From Isotricha intestinalis (Eukaryota; Ciliophora; Litostomatea; Vestibuliferida; Isotrichidae), in contig JAJJLU010003692.1 in assembly GCA_023807065.1 (NCBI GenBank), forward strand, positions 1 through 37,791: DNA of 37,791 bases, written 5' to 3'. The notes beneath the pieces are model-generated. The model saw only the letters and a program-made list of their open reading frames with translations, was not told the DNA's origin and searched no databases. Position 1 is the stretch's first letter, and each line of letters starts with the position of its first letter. Positions 1-11,400 of this stretch are shown here, in pieces. A program made the position numbers and the translations under genes.

Positions 1-21
1 TTTTTTCATTTCATTTTTTTA

Positions 22-2181
22 TTATTTGAATTTTGAATGAGAAGCATTTTTCATTTCAACATAAATTAACAACTTTAAAAACTTTCTATCAATAACAATA
101 TTTCCTTCAATAGCTTTTCCAAGAATTTTACTTTTAATAGTATATAAAGCAATAATAATTAAACAAACAGAAATAATAAAAACATCAGTAATAGGAATAA
201 AAGAATATTTTTGATCACTTAATAAATCAAATGAATAAAAAATAGTAACAAGAGCAAAAACCAAAATAACACAATTAATTAAGATAATAGCTTTAATTTT
301 ATTTTGTAAATAAACTAACTCTCCATTATAAATATTAATCAAATCATTAATTTTTCCAAAATGATTACATAAATTTTTAGTTTCTCTTTGATTATCATTA
401 TTAATAATAATATTAAAATGACTTCTTTTAAAAACAGGATCTTTAATTTTATAAAAATCTAAATTTCCATTTTTTAAATGATAAATATTATCTTTTTGTA
501 AATCTATAGATTTCTTAATAAGAAAATTAACATTATCATTATAAATAGGATAATTTAATTTAAATAAGAAAGAGATAAGACATAATCCAATAGGAATAAT
601 AGAAAAGAAAACTTTAATAAAGTTAACAACTTGATCAGGTTGATTATGAACATAACCATTTTCACTAGGAACAAAACCTAAAAGAGACATAATAGAAAGA
701 GGAATAGCTTGAGCAAATAAAGAAACAAATTTAGGAATAAAAGAAGAACAAACAGTAAATATACCTTCATTTCTTTTCCCAGTAAAAAATTCATCATAAT
801 CTATTGTATCACTTAATAAAACATCATTTAAATAAGCTCCACTTGCTGGAAATGATGTTAAAATTGCAGAAAATATTAATAAATATTTAGAACCTATTTT
901 ACAGAAATTAAATAAGGAAAATGGTATTGTACATAATAATGAATAACTTAACCAACATTTTCTTTTACCATATTTTGATACTAAATAATGCCATATTATA
1001 CAAAATATTATACAACATATGAAGAAAGTACTTATTGTTAATCCTAAATAATAATTCACTGAACATTCTAAATTTTCTAATGGAATATTATTTAAAATAC
1101 AATATTTTTGAGGATTTATTATTATATTTAAAAAAAAAGGAAGCATTGTAGAAAATATTGTCGTTATTGATACATCTAAAATCCAAGGAAAAAGCAAAGA
1201 AAAAAAAGGTTTATTATTAATTAATTGATATAAAGAAGGAATAAAAGATAAAGAATCAGTATTAAAAGAACTATTTTTTTCTTTAATTTCTAAACTTAAT
1301 AAAATAATACTTAAAATGAAGAAAATTCCAATAGATAAACTTAAAGTAAAAAGAGATTTTTCATTGCTTTTAACATTACACATAATTTTACAATTTCTTA
1401 TACATTTCTCAATATCATAAATAAGAGGATTATTAAAGCAAATAGAGCAATCACATTCATCAAAATATTTATTTAAAATAACAGGAGCAGAAGAAGCAAA
1501 TAAAACTCCAATATATTGAAAAACATAGAAAAAGAAATATAATCTTTCTCTCTGTTTAGAATTAGAACTTAATTCAGGTCCAAGAGCTAAATAAGGAACA
1601 TTAGTAATAGTTTCAGCAATAAAAAACAAAACATAAAAAACACCAAAATAAATAGATAAATTATAAGTTCCTGTTTTCATTGAAGGAGGACTAAATAATA
1701 ATATTAGAAATACACTATAAAAACCACATCCAAATATCATAAAAGGTTTTCTTCTACCAATTGAAGTTTTTAATTCATCTGATAAATGTGCTACTATAGG
1801 TTTTAATAATATTTCTATTCCTCTTGCCAAAGTGACAAAAAATGATATATATACTAATGATGCTCCTATTGATTCATAATATATCATTGCGTGAATATTT
1901 AATAATATAAAACATGACATTTTACCAAAAGATGGTAATGAATAATATATTAATATACTTAATGGGATTTTATCGAAATCTTCTTTATCTTCTACTTTTG
2001 AATTTAATAATAATGAATTTTCATTATCTTCATTATTATTTAATTGATTTCTTTCTAAATTATTTTTTTCTTCATTGCTTGAGTCTTTTAAAACTTCATG
2101 TGTGTAAATTTTTTCTATTTGAGATTTTGTTATTGAAGATAAAGTAATTTTTTCAAATGAAGGATTATTTAAATGGGACAT
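22..2181 (-). CDS. GPH-type (MFS_2) sugar/solute symporter
   Basis: A 719-residue polytopic membrane protein of the glycoside-pentoside-hexuronide branch of the major facilitator superfamily. The family couples uptake of sugars or related solutes to cations; the substrate cannot be read here. After a hydrophilic Asn/Glu-rich N-terminus (about 1-70) come the membrane segments. The family signature loop HLSDELKTSIGRRKPF lies at about 132-147, followed by NVPYLALGPELS near 194-205, and the C-terminal half carries DYDEFFTGKRNEG, typical of GPH proteins. A loop at about 241-268 holds six Cys (243, 245, 248, 260, 264, 268) and probably forms disulphides outside the cytosol. The last 100 residues add a hydrophilic stretch and two more hydrophobic segments beyond the usual 12-helix core, so the protein is longer than bacterial members. 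It ends in TAA. Family assignment is firm; substrate and membrane are unknown. Confidence 0.8.
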   Translation of the reverse strand: MSHLNNPSFEKITLSSITKSQIEKIYTHEVLKDSSNEEKNNLERNQLNNNEDNENSLLLNSKVEDKEDFDKIPLSILIYYSLPSFGKMSCFILLNIHAMIYYESIGASLVYISFFVTLARGIEILLKPIVAHLSDELKTSIGRRKPFMIFGCGFYSVFLILLFSPPSMKTGTYNLSIYFGVFYVLFFIAETITNVPYLALGPELSSNSKQRERLYFFFYVFQYIGVLFASSAPVILNKYFDECDCSICFNNPLIYDIEKCIRNCKIMCNVKSNEKSLFTLSLSIGIFFILSIILLSLEIKEKNSSFNTDSLSFIPSLYQLINNKPFFSLLFPWILDVSITTIFSTMLPFFLNIIINPQKYCILNNIPLENLECSVNYYLGLTISTFFICCIIFCIIWHYLVSKYGKRKCWLSYSLLCTIPFSLFNFCKIGSKYLLIFSAILTSFPASGAYLNDVLLSDTIDYDEFFTGKRNEGIFTVCSSFIPKFVSLFAQAIPLSIMSLLGFVPSENGYVHNQPDQVVNFIKVFFSIIPIGLCLISFLFKLNYPIYNDNVNFLIKKSIDLQKDNIYHLKNGNLDFYKIKDPVFKRSHFNIIINNDNQRETKNLCNHFGKINDLINIYNGELVYLQNKIKAIILINCVILVFALVTIFYSFDLLSDQKYSFIPITDVFIISVCLIIIALYTIKSKILGKAIEGNIVIDRKFLKLLIYVEMKNASHSKFK

Positions 2182-2255
2182 TTTATTTTTTAATTTTTTT
2201 ATTTTTTAAAATTTTTAAGAATTGAATATTTTATTTTTTATAATTATTTTATATA

Positions 2256-2954
2256 TTATTCACTAAATATATTTATGTAATCATCATTGTTATCTGTTGA
2301 AGTAGTTGATGTAATATTATTTTTTCTTAAATTAAAAGTACTAAATTTTCTAAGTTTAAAATCTTTATTTATATTATTGTTTTTATTAATAATAGGAAAA
2401 AAAGAAGAATATTTTATTTTTGTTTCTCTTTTACTTTTCGTTAAAATAGAAATTTTATTAAATTCTTGAATTAAATTTGATAAAACATTTTTAGGAGAAT
2501 TGTGATTTTTAATATATAAATTAGATATAATATCTTTTTTACTATTATTAATTTTTATTCTTTTTAATATTACTTTATTTAATTCTCTTTTTCTTTCATT
2601 TTCAATTTTTTCAATTGCAGAATTTAAAAAAAAATCATATTTTGTTTCTTCAAAATTATTATTATTATATAAAGTCATATTTTCAGATTTAAATTTAGGA
2701 TGATAAGCTATTGTTAAAAAAAGATTATCATTTAAAGGAGAAGATGCAATTTTTGATTGAATTGTTCTTAATTTTTTATTATTTATTTTTTTAAATAAAT
2801 TGTGTTTTAATAAACTTAATTTTGTTTTTGAAAATAAATCTAATTTCGATAATAAATTTTTTTGACTGTAATTTTTAATTTTTAATTTATCAATTTTTAT
2901 CATTTTTTCATTATCATCTTTTAAATTTCTTAAAAAATCAAATTTTCTTTCCAT
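2256..2954 (-). CDS. Hypothetical basic protein
   Basis: A 232-residue ORF rich in Lys, Asn, Ile and Ser, with no membrane segment and no domain I recognise. The ATG at 2954 begins MERKFDF, and the ORF ends in TAA. Short charged helices (for example around the stretch IEKIENERKRELN in the middle) suggest coiled-coil or disordered structure. It sits 75 bases upstream of the transporter gene on the same strand and about 90 bases after the broken flavin reductase. Its length and its codon style, which resemble the neighbours, favour a real gene, but there is no homology support. Confidence 0.5.
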   Translation of the reverse strand: MERKFDFLRNLKDDNEKMIKIDKLKIKNYSQKNLLSKLDLFSKTKLSLLKHNLFKKINNKKLRTIQSKIASSPLNDNLFLTIAYHPKFKSENMTLYNNNNFEETKYDFFLNSAIEKIENERKRELNKVILKRIKINNSKKDIISNLYIKNHNSPKNVLSNLIQEFNKISILTKSKRETKIKYSSFFPIINKNNNINKDFKLRKFSTFNLRKNNITSTTSTDNNDDYINIFSE

Positions 2955-3045
2955 TAAATTTCAAAAGTATAAAAAAATTAAAAAAAAAAGAAAAAATAAA
3001 GAAAAAAAAAAAAATAAAAAACCCATTTTTAAATAAATAATTATT

Positions 3046-3578
3046 TTACTCTTTAACATAATGAGCAATAATTTCACCAACAAATTCACCATGAGGATCA
3101 GTTGATTTAAAACCTGCTAAATTACTTTCATATAATTCAATAATAGATTTATCAACTTCATCAATATTAATTTTATGTTTATAAATAATTCTACAAACAA
3201 AAACTTGATTAGCTTCTTCAAAAGTAATTCCTCCATTATCTAAAAATAAAATATGTAATCCACTTTCTTTTTCTCTTTATTAATATCTCTTCCAGATTTA
3301 GTTCCATAAACACTGAAAATATTATTATATTTCTTCTCAAAAAAAGATAAAGTAAAATAATTACTATTATTAATAAATTCATAAGTGTATCTTTCAGGTT
3401 TCACATATACTGTTATTACTGGCTTTCTCCATACTACTCCGAATTGAGCCCATCCTATTGCCATACTATTGTATTTGTCTTTGGTTCCTGATGATAATAT
3501 TGCTGGAGCTTCTGGAAGAGTTATTGATGATAAACGAGTTATTGATTTATAGGTTGATGTCTCTTTTAAAGAATTCAT
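3046..3578 (-). pseudogene. Flavin reductase-like (FMN-binding split barrel) protein, frame-broken
   Basis: The N-terminal 100 residues, starting at the ATG at 3578, match small FMN-binding flavin reductases: a SMAIGW motif, VVWRKPVITVYVKPERYTYE and YGTKSGRDI. After GRDINKEK the zero frame runs out in a short unrelated tail. A frame two bases downstream continues the family pattern (ESGL, then GGITFEEANQVFVCRIIYKH, ending GEIIAHYVKE and TAA at 3046). From ATG to TAA is 533 nt, one base short of 178 codons, so a single missing base explains the break. The likely site is the A5 run on the coding strand (T5 at 3268-3272). Apart from that, the protein (about 177 residues) is full length for the family, so the damage is recent, a sequencing error, or recoded. 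Members of this family are common in anaerobic bacteria. Confidence 0.75.
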
Positions 3579-3986
3579 TTTTTTTTTTTTTATATAAATT
3601 TATTTTTTGTTTAAGTTTATTTTTTTTTAATGATTTTATGAATTAAATTTTAAATCATTATTCTACTTTTTTTAGGGAAGTTTAAATAGGGTTTTTTTCA
3701 TTTTTTTATTTTAATTTCTATTTTTTTAATGTTTTTTTTTTTTGGTTTTTTTATATTTTTTAATAGATTATTTATTTTTTCTTTTTTTTAAATTAATAAA
3801 AGTTGGATGGATTTTTTTTGATTTTTGGGAATAATTAATTGGATTAATTTATTTAATTAATTTCACTATATTATTTTAAAGAATTTATTCTTTTTTATAT
3901 ATTATTTTAAATAACTTAATACAAATAAAATTTAAAAAATCAAGAATAAAATTTAGAAAAACAAACATAAAATATTATTTAATTAA
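3579..3986. promoter_or_regulatory. Divergent intergenic region
   Basis: 408 bases between two genes transcribed away from each other, so it must hold both start regions. It is T-rich on the flavin-reductase side and A-rich before the ATG at 3987. No GC-rich element, tRNA or conserved motif is visible. Confidence 0.4.
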
Positions 3987-5843
3987 ATGGATTCAAAATA
4001 TTATTCTTTAATAAGAATGATAGATATGTTTGGAGTACCTCCATTATTTACAATAAGAGGACACCAAACATTTCAAACATCAATAGGTGCAATTTTAACA
4101 ATAATTTGTATATTCCTTATGATAATATATATATCATATTTTGTAAATCAAATGATTACTCATTCAGATCCAAATATTTTATCAACAATATATAACGAAG
4201 AAAATCCATTACCTATTTATTTATCAAATAAAAACTTTTCTTTTGCTTTTGGACTTCAAAATGAAGATTATACTAATTATATTGATGAAAGTATTTATAA
4301 TATCAATGCTATTCAAACTAAAGTTTATTTAAAAAATAATAATGAAAGTGAAATATATAATAAACCAATTAATATAATTAGATGCAATGAATTTTCTTTT
4401 CATTCTATTCCTGAATATTTTGCTCAATTGCCTTTAAAGGATTTATATTGTTTAAATAATAGTGAATATGAATTAGAAGGAGAATATAAAAGAGAAATAT
4501 TTAGTTATTTAAAATTAAATTTTACAAAATGTATTAATTCAACAAGTAATAATTTTACTTGTAAATCAGATGAAAGAATTAATGAAATATTAGCAGGAGG
4601 TTATTGGGGAATTTTTATGAATGATTATAATGTTGTTCCAAGACAATATAAAATTCCTTATAAAATATATGGAAAAAATATATATAATGGTTTTTCAATT
4701 GATTACTCTGAAGATATTCTTTTCTTTTTAAAAACTGTTGAAATTATCACTGATTCAGGATATTTCTTTGAAGACAATAATAATTTAAAATTCAGTGTTT
4801 ATGATTATTTTCAAAGTAATATTGTTCATAAACATTCTAATAATTTTTTGTATTTTACAATTAGACTTTCTTCCAAAAGAGAAGTTTATGAAAGATCTTA
4901 TATTAAATTACAAACTATTTTTTCAAATTTTGGAGGAATGTTAAAAATTATTTTACTTTTTGGTGAATATTCTATTTATTTTATTAGAATGACATTATAT
5001 AAAAATTACATTTTGGAATTTTTCAATATGGATGAAAGTGAAATAAGATTAAAAAATATAAAAGAAAAAATATTAAATACAAAAAAAAAATTAAATTCTC
5101 AAAATAAACCAAATTTAAATAGTTTTAGAGACTCAAAAAATGATAATAATTCTTTTATTTTAATGTCAAAAAGTATATTAACTAATAAAGAAAAAAGCTC
5201 TCCTAAATTAAATGTCATTGATGATAAAAAGAAAAAAGTAAATCAATATAAATTATTTCCTAATTATCAGAATGAAAATTTAGGTAAAAATAAATTTGTA
5301 TCAAAAAAAATTTTTAACGAAAGAAACGATAGACTTAATAATTATTTTTTAAATCCAACATTTGAGTTAGAAAAAAGAAAATCATTTTTTCACAATCAAA
5401 ATTCAAACAACAAATCAATTTCAAATAAAGAAACACTGAAACTAAATAATAAAAGAAATTCTGTAACTTTTACAGAAAGATCAATAAAACAATTACAAAA
5501 AATTTCTATTCCAAAAACTAAAGTAAGAATAATTAAAATTCCTGGTTTTTTAACTGATTTTGTTTGTAAAAAAAATACTTTTCAAACAATTAAACAAGTT
5601 CATGATAATTTTAAAGAAATACAATTTTTATTAGATATTGTTCATTATCTTAAATCAGAAAATACTTTAAATATTATTATGAAATATTTTTTCAGTGAAG
5701 AACAAAGAAAAGTTTTATCGTATACTTATTCTTTTGAAGCTGATTTTGAGTTAGAAAAAAAAGGATATGAATATATGATTAAACATAATAAAAATATAAA
5801 TGAAAATGAATCTGAAAATGAAAATGAAAATGAAAATGTATAA
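3987..5843 (+). CDS. Two-pass membrane protein of a ciliate-type family
   Basis: A 618-residue protein. A short cytosolic N-terminus (MIDMFGVPPLFTIRGH) leads into one membrane span at about residues 30-55. A lumenal or extracellular domain of about 250 residues follows, with several N-glycosylation sequons and scattered Cys. It starts with an IPIYLSNKNFSFAFGLQ-like stretch, then comes a second span at about 308-335 (FSNFGGMLKIILLFGEY). The C-terminal 280 residues are cytosolic, Lys/Asn/Ser-rich, and end in repeated Glu-Asn pairs from a short tandem DNA repeat. This N-span, large loop, FxNxGGxL span layout is familiar from large unnamed families of ciliate membrane proteins; that placement is my recognition of the pattern, not a search result. 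Function is unknown. It converges on the gene ending at 5947. Confidence 0.7.
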   Translation: MDSKYYSLIRMIDMFGVPPLFTIRGHQTFQTSIGAILTIICIFLMIIYISYFVNQMITHSDPNILSTIYNEENPLPIYLSNKNFSFAFGLQNEDYTNYIDESIYNINAIQTKVYLKNNNESEIYNKPINIIRCNEFSFHSIPEYFAQLPLKDLYCLNNSEYELEGEYKREIFSYLKLNFTKCINSTSNNFTCKSDERINEILAGGYWGIFMNDYNVVPRQYKIPYKIYGKNIYNGFSIDYSEDILFFLKTVEIITDSGYFFEDNNNLKFSVYDYFQSNIVHKHSNNFLYFTIRLSSKREVYERSYIKLQTIFSNFGGMLKIILLFGEYSIYFIRMTLYKNYILEFFNMDESEIRLKNIKEKILNTKKKLNSQNKPNLNSFRDSKNDNNSFILMSKSILTNKEKSSPKLNVIDDKKKKVNQYKLFPNYQNENLGKNKFVSKKIFNERNDRLNNYFLNPTFELEKRKSFFHNQNSNNKSISNKETLKLNNKRNSVTFTERSIKQLQKISIPKTKVRIIKIPGFLTDFVCKKNTFQTIKQVHDNFKEIQFLLDIVHYLKSENTLNIIMKYFFSEEQRKVLSYTYSFEADFELEKKGYEYMIKHNKNINENESENENENENV

Positions 5844-5946
5844 TTTAGATTATTTTTTAATATATTTATCAAATAATTTGTTATTTTTATTATTTACAAT
5901 TATGTATTTATACTTAAATAATCGAGATAAATATATATATGAAATT

Positions 5947-7422
5947 TTATTTCTCTTGAGAAAAAATCTTTGTCTTTATAAAGTTATTAATTTTTAAAGT
6001 GTCTTTTAAAACATCTATTGGCATTTGTGATTCTCCAATTGCAGGATTTGTTGATGTTCCTATATTTTTAGATATTGTTTTTGATAATGAAGTTTGTACT
6101 GATTTTTTACTTTTTGATAATTTAATCATTAATTTAATGAATTCGATTGTTAAGAAAAAACTATATATTATCAATAATATTATTTCTATTGTTTGATATT
6201 TTTTTTTTGAAAATTCTTTTAAAAGTATTTTATTAAACATAATTTTGTTTATTATTTTTTCAATTGTAAAATAAATATAATATATCAATAAACTTAAAGT
6301 TAATGTTAATATTATTAATATATCCATTATTGCAATAATACAATATTTTGAAAATAAACAAAAATAATTATTAAACTTTATATACATTACAATTAAAGTA
6401 CACAATAATAATATAATAAAATCAGATACAACAATTCTAATTACAACCAATATCATAAAAATTTTTTTTGAATTAAACATTAAATTTAAATTCTTTTCAT
6501 TTAAAATATTATTATTAAAATTAATTATTCCAAAGAAAGTCCTATAATATAAATTCACTTTTCCATTATTAATAAATTTATCTTCTTCAAGATTTATATT
6601 ATTTGATTCAAAAAAATTTAAAATAGAATCACTATCAAGATAAATATATGAAGGATCAATATTTTCATCTTCACAAATTTCATTATTTTTAAAATAGGAA
6701 TTAATAAGAATTTTAAAATTATCAGATTTAAAAATATTAGCACAAATTTCTATATTATTTATTTTAAGTTCTGTAATAATATTTCCAAATATATTTAAAT
6801 TAGAATAATATAATTTTTTATATTCATTTATTTCAATTGAATAATAAGGAAAGTTAACATTTGGTTCTTCATCACTTATATTTATGTAATTAATTGGACA
6901 TGGATCTTTGTCTTCAAATATTAAAAAATTTCCCATTAAGTCAGTTCCGCAAATTTTATAATTTGAACTTTGTAAAATATTATTTAATAATTGTTCATTC
7001 ATTTTATAATTTTGACTATTAAATATTGAATAAATATCATTGTATTCAATGTTTAAAGAACTTTTCTGTTTTAATGAATTTATTAAATTTTTGAAATTCT
7101 TTAATATGTATTTATAATTTATATTTTTATTTTCAGTGTTTGATAATATAAAATAATGATTTGACCAACCATTTAAATCTAATTTTTTATTTGGTTCTAA
7201 TTGAAAATGACTTAAGGGAATTTGAGATTTTTGCGAAGATTTACTTATTGATAAAGAATTAATTGGATTTGATTTCCAATTTTTTAATAAATTTAAATAA
7301 TTACCATTTTTATAAGCATTATATTTTAATGGTAAAATCGATAAAATAATTGAAATTATTTTTAAAGATAATTGAATCCAATATAAACATAACATTATTT
7401 TCCTTTTTATTGATAAATTCAT
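5947..7422 (-). CDS. Hypothetical four-span membrane protein
   Basis: A 491-residue protein with one hydrophobic segment at the N-terminus (about 9-33, IMLCLYWIQLSLKIISIILS) that could be a signal anchor. A soluble region of about 280 residues with paired Cys follows, then three C-terminal spans between about 315 and 435. The tail is short, Ser/Thr-rich and probably cytosolic. I recognise no family. A large lumenal domain between a first span and a terminal bundle suggests a surface or endomembrane protein. Its 3' end lies 103 bases from the convergent gene ending at 5843. Confidence 0.6.
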   Translation of the reverse strand: MNLSIKRKIMLCLYWIQLSLKIISIILSILPLKYNAYKNGNYLNLLKNWKSNPINSLSISKSSQKSQIPLSHFQLEPNKKLDLNGWSNHYFILSNTENKNINYKYILKNFKNLINSLKQKSSLNIEYNDIYSIFNSQNYKMNEQLLNNILQSSNYKICGTDLMGNFLIFEDKDPCPINYINISDEEPNVNFPYYSIEINEYKKLYYSNLNIFGNIITELKINNIEICANIFKSDNFKILINSYFKNNEICEDENIDPSYIYLDSDSILNFFESNNINLEEDKFINNGKVNLYYRTFFGIINFNNNILNEKNLNLMFNSKKIFMILVVIRIVVSDFIILLLCTLIVMYIKFNNYFCLFSKYCIIAIMDILIILTLTLSLLIYYIYFTIEKIINKIMFNKILLKEFSKKKYQTIEIILLIIYSFFLTIEFIKLMIKLSKSKKSVQTSLSKTISKNIGTSTNPAIGESQMPIDVLKDTLKINNFIKTKIFSQEK

Positions 7423-8468
7423 ATTTTTTTATTTTAATGTCATAAAAATAGAATTTAAAATAATTATTTTTAAATCAATATCATATTTTAAAAAAAATAA
7501 ATAAAAAATTAAAGTAAAAAATATAAATATATCAAAAATATATAACATTTCATTTAAAACATTAAATAAAAAAGAAAAAAAGAATAAATTATCTAAATAG
7601 AGTAACCATATTATATTTCAGAAGAAATGAATCATTAATAATGATATTAAATTCAAAAAAAAAAGTTTGATTAATCTTATTATCCTTTATGAATATTATT
7701 TCATTTTTAGAATTTATTATTGGGAATATTACTAGATTCTTATACAATTGTCTTAATTTCATTTTAAATTTATATTATTTTAAAAAGTATGAATAATTAT
7801 AATGTAATTTTTGATTATGATAAATTCAAAATTGAAAATTTAATATTCTAAAATTATAGAATTTTATCTTTCATAATTATTTATAATAGGCTCATATTAT
7901 GTAATTTTTGTTTTGAATTCTCTTTCAAAAATAATTGATAAAAAAACATATTAATTATTATTCTATTTTCAGTTTTATATACTATATCTCAAATGTGGAT
8001 TTTTAGATTTCTTTATTATTTATATAATGTTTTTTGAGTTCTTGAAGCTTTTTAAGAATTTATATAATATCGTGTAACTTATCATTTAAATGAAAATTAA
8101 AGTTTATATAATAACTAATAATACAAATAAAAGAATTTTTATATTGATTTTTTTAAATATTCTTTTTATTTGATTGCTTAAAATTTAGAAAAGATATTTT
8201 TTTTATTTTTTTTTTCCTTTATTTAAAAAGATTAAAAAATGTTTTATTTTTTAATATTTTATGAAAAGAATACTTAATATAATTAATTATATAACAACAA
8301 TTAAATGAAATATAAATTTAATTCACATAATAAATAATTTAAACTCAGATATTTAAAAAAAAAATATATAAAATCTTCCTGAATAAAAAAAAAGTTGTGC
8401 AAAACACAAAAAAAATACTTTGTAAACCATAAAAACCTATTTTTTTATATATAAAAAAACCTAAAATT
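7423..8468. other. Gene-free stretch between two minus-strand genes
   Basis: 1046 bases with no intact gene. On the minus strand, a 36-codon open stretch beginning at an ATG at 7762 (MKLRQLYKNLVIF...) continues in a second frame with plausible residues to about 7602. That could be a decayed coding fragment, but it matches nothing I know. The rest looks like ordinary A/T-rich spacer. Confidence 0.3.
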
Positions 8469-11400
8469 TTAATCATCTTTACCAACAGTATTTTCAGCAA
8501 CAATTTCATTAGGATTCATTCCAATCATCATTTTTTTAAATTCTTCAAAATCAACTTGTCCATCACCATTTAAATCAATATCTTTTAAAACTTTTTTCCA
8601 AGTTTCATCATTTCCTCCAAAATAAACTTTAATTTCATTAATATCTAAAGCACCACTTCCATCTTTATCAAACATATCAAAAGCTTTTTTTAATCTATCT
8701 TCAGTTAAAATCTTTTGTGAATCTATAACAGCAGTTAAAAATTCATTATATGATATTTCACCTGAATTATCTAAATCTAAATTATTAAAAACCATATTTG
8801 ATATTTCTACACTTATTATTCCTCCATAAATATTATCTATTTGTTCTACAAAATCTTTTTTTGATATTACACCTTTATTTTCTTTATCAAAAGATTTAAA
8901 TACTTCTCTTAAATTTTCTTCTTCTTTTTTCAAATTAAATTGAGTAGAAATAAATTGTAAAACAGCTTGTTTAAATTTATTTTGTTGAACAAATTGAGCC
9001 ATTCTTTCTAAAATTTCTAATTTATTAAATTTAACACTAACATCTTTATTAAAAGATAATTTTTGAAACCAAAAATCATTTAAGCATTCTAAAGCACTAG
9101 GTCTTTTTTTAGGATTTTTATCAAGCATTTTTTTAATTAATCTAATAGCTTCTTTAGAAATATTAGTCCAGTTTTCTCTTTTAAATAATAATTTACTATG
9201 TTGAATAGCACTATAAATATCATTATTAGAAGGACCATTAAAAGGAGGATAACCACATAATAAAATATGTAATATTATTCCAGAAGACCAAACATCACAT
9301 TTTTCATCATAATTTTGACTAATAACTTCAGGAGCTAAATAATATGATGTTCCTATTAATTTAGTTAATTTCTTTCTTTTAGGTAATTCAATTGATGTTC
9401 CAAAATCTATTAATTTTATATCTATTCCATTTGACATTAACATTATATTTTCAGGCTTTATATCTCTATGTACTATATTTATTGAATGTAAATAATTGAT
9501 TGTTTCTAATAATTGCTTCATTATTCTACTTGCTTCAAATTCATTAAAAAATCCTTTCTCACTTATTGCTGTTAATAATTCTCCTCCATCACAAAATTCA
9601 CTCATAATATAATATTTTTTTTTATCTTCAAATATTTCAAATATATTTACTATATTAGGATGAGATATTTTCCTTAAAATTTCTATTTCATTATTACTTG
9701 AATGTAATCTTTTATTTACTATTTTCATTGCTCGAAATTCATTTAATTGCTTATGTAATACTTTCTTTACATTTCCATAAGTTCCATGTCCTAAATCATC
9801 TAATATTTGATAATAATTTGTTACTTTTTCTTTATTTATTTTTATATATTGTTCTTTTTGTAATATTAATTCTATATTTTTCTTAAATTCTGAATCTGTT
9901 AAATGCTTCCAAGGAGAACGGAAATTTTCATTTTTCCTTGTTTCATGATATTTCACATTTTCTGTTGATTCATCATTTTTTTCTTCTAAATCTTCAAATT
10001 TTTTTATCATTGATATTGGTTGAGGATTTAAAGTATGATTTTTCACACTTTTTTTTAAAATATTCCTTGTCTCTAATTCTATATCTTTTTTCACATTAGG
10101 TTTTTTTTCTATTTCTGTTTTTATTTTCTCATATTTCTTCTTTATTTCACTTTTTTGAATTATTGTATCTATATATTTATCTATTTTTTCTGTATGAATC
10201 ATTGAATTTAATATTCCATTTACATTATTATCTGTTTCTTCTTTTAATCCATGGAAATTTACTTTTATTGTATTTTGAGAATCAGAACTTTCTGATTCAT
10301 TCTCATCTTCATCATTTGAAATATTAATTTTCTTTTGTTCTTCATCTATCATAGTTAAACCATTAATTTTATTTTTATTTTTTTTCTTATTTTCCTTATT
10401 ACTCTTATTATTCTTTTTACTTTTATTACCATTTTCACCCCCAGGTGTGATTTTCTGTTTATTAGGATTTAAATTAAGATAAATATCATCTTCAATACTT
10501 GAGTCTTCTTTTTTCATTTGGAAAATTTCCATTAATCTATATCTATCTTCAAAGCACCAATCAAACTTTAAATTATCTTTAGATATACCATAAGTATTAG
10601 AAGAATTAACTAATAATCTAATAAATAATCCTCTAATATAATCATAATTGGGTCTATCTTCAAATTTTAAATTTTTACAATAATTTAAATAAACAACAAT
10701 TTCTTGAGGTAAACCAAAGCATAAAATTTCAGTAGGAATTTGTAATTTTTTTTCTTTAATTTTTTCATATTTATTTTTACAATGTTTTAATCCTTGCCAA
10801 GGTAAATAACCTTTTAAAAAAAATATTAAAACATATCCTATACTTTCTAAATCATCTCTTCTACTTTGTTCAATACCTAAATGTGTATTAATAGAAACAT
10901 ATCTTGCAGTTCCAGTCAATGATCTTCCTTCTTTATAAGGAATATGAGAATGTGTTTTTATATTTCTATATCTTTTACTTAAACCAAAATCTATTAAATA
11001 TAATATATTTGATTTCTCATTTGTTCCTATTAAAAAATTTTCTGGTTTAATATCTCTATGAATATAATTATGTTTATGTAAATATTCTATTCTATTTAAC
11101 ATTTGAATTGCTAATAAACTTACTGTTATTATACTAAATTTTTTATTACCACAATAATGGATTAATTCATTTAAATTTGGTCCTAAAAATTCCATTATTA
11201 AATAATGAGTTTCTATTGTTTCTCCAACACCATAAAATTTAGGAACTCCTTGAACATTTTCTTGTTTTATTAAGGTTAAACCTGTTAAATCTAAATTTTG
11301 AGATATACTTAATAATTCTTGATAAACTTTACTTTCATTTTTTACTTGAGAAAATCTTTGAAATTTTTTTTTCATTTCTTTTTTAACTGCTACTTCTGTA

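Noticed and set aside
3277..3300. Short intron to repair the flavin reductase
   Set aside because: The GT...TAG candidate just before the second frame is 24 nt, which keeps the wrong frame; a one-base indel explains the family residues better.
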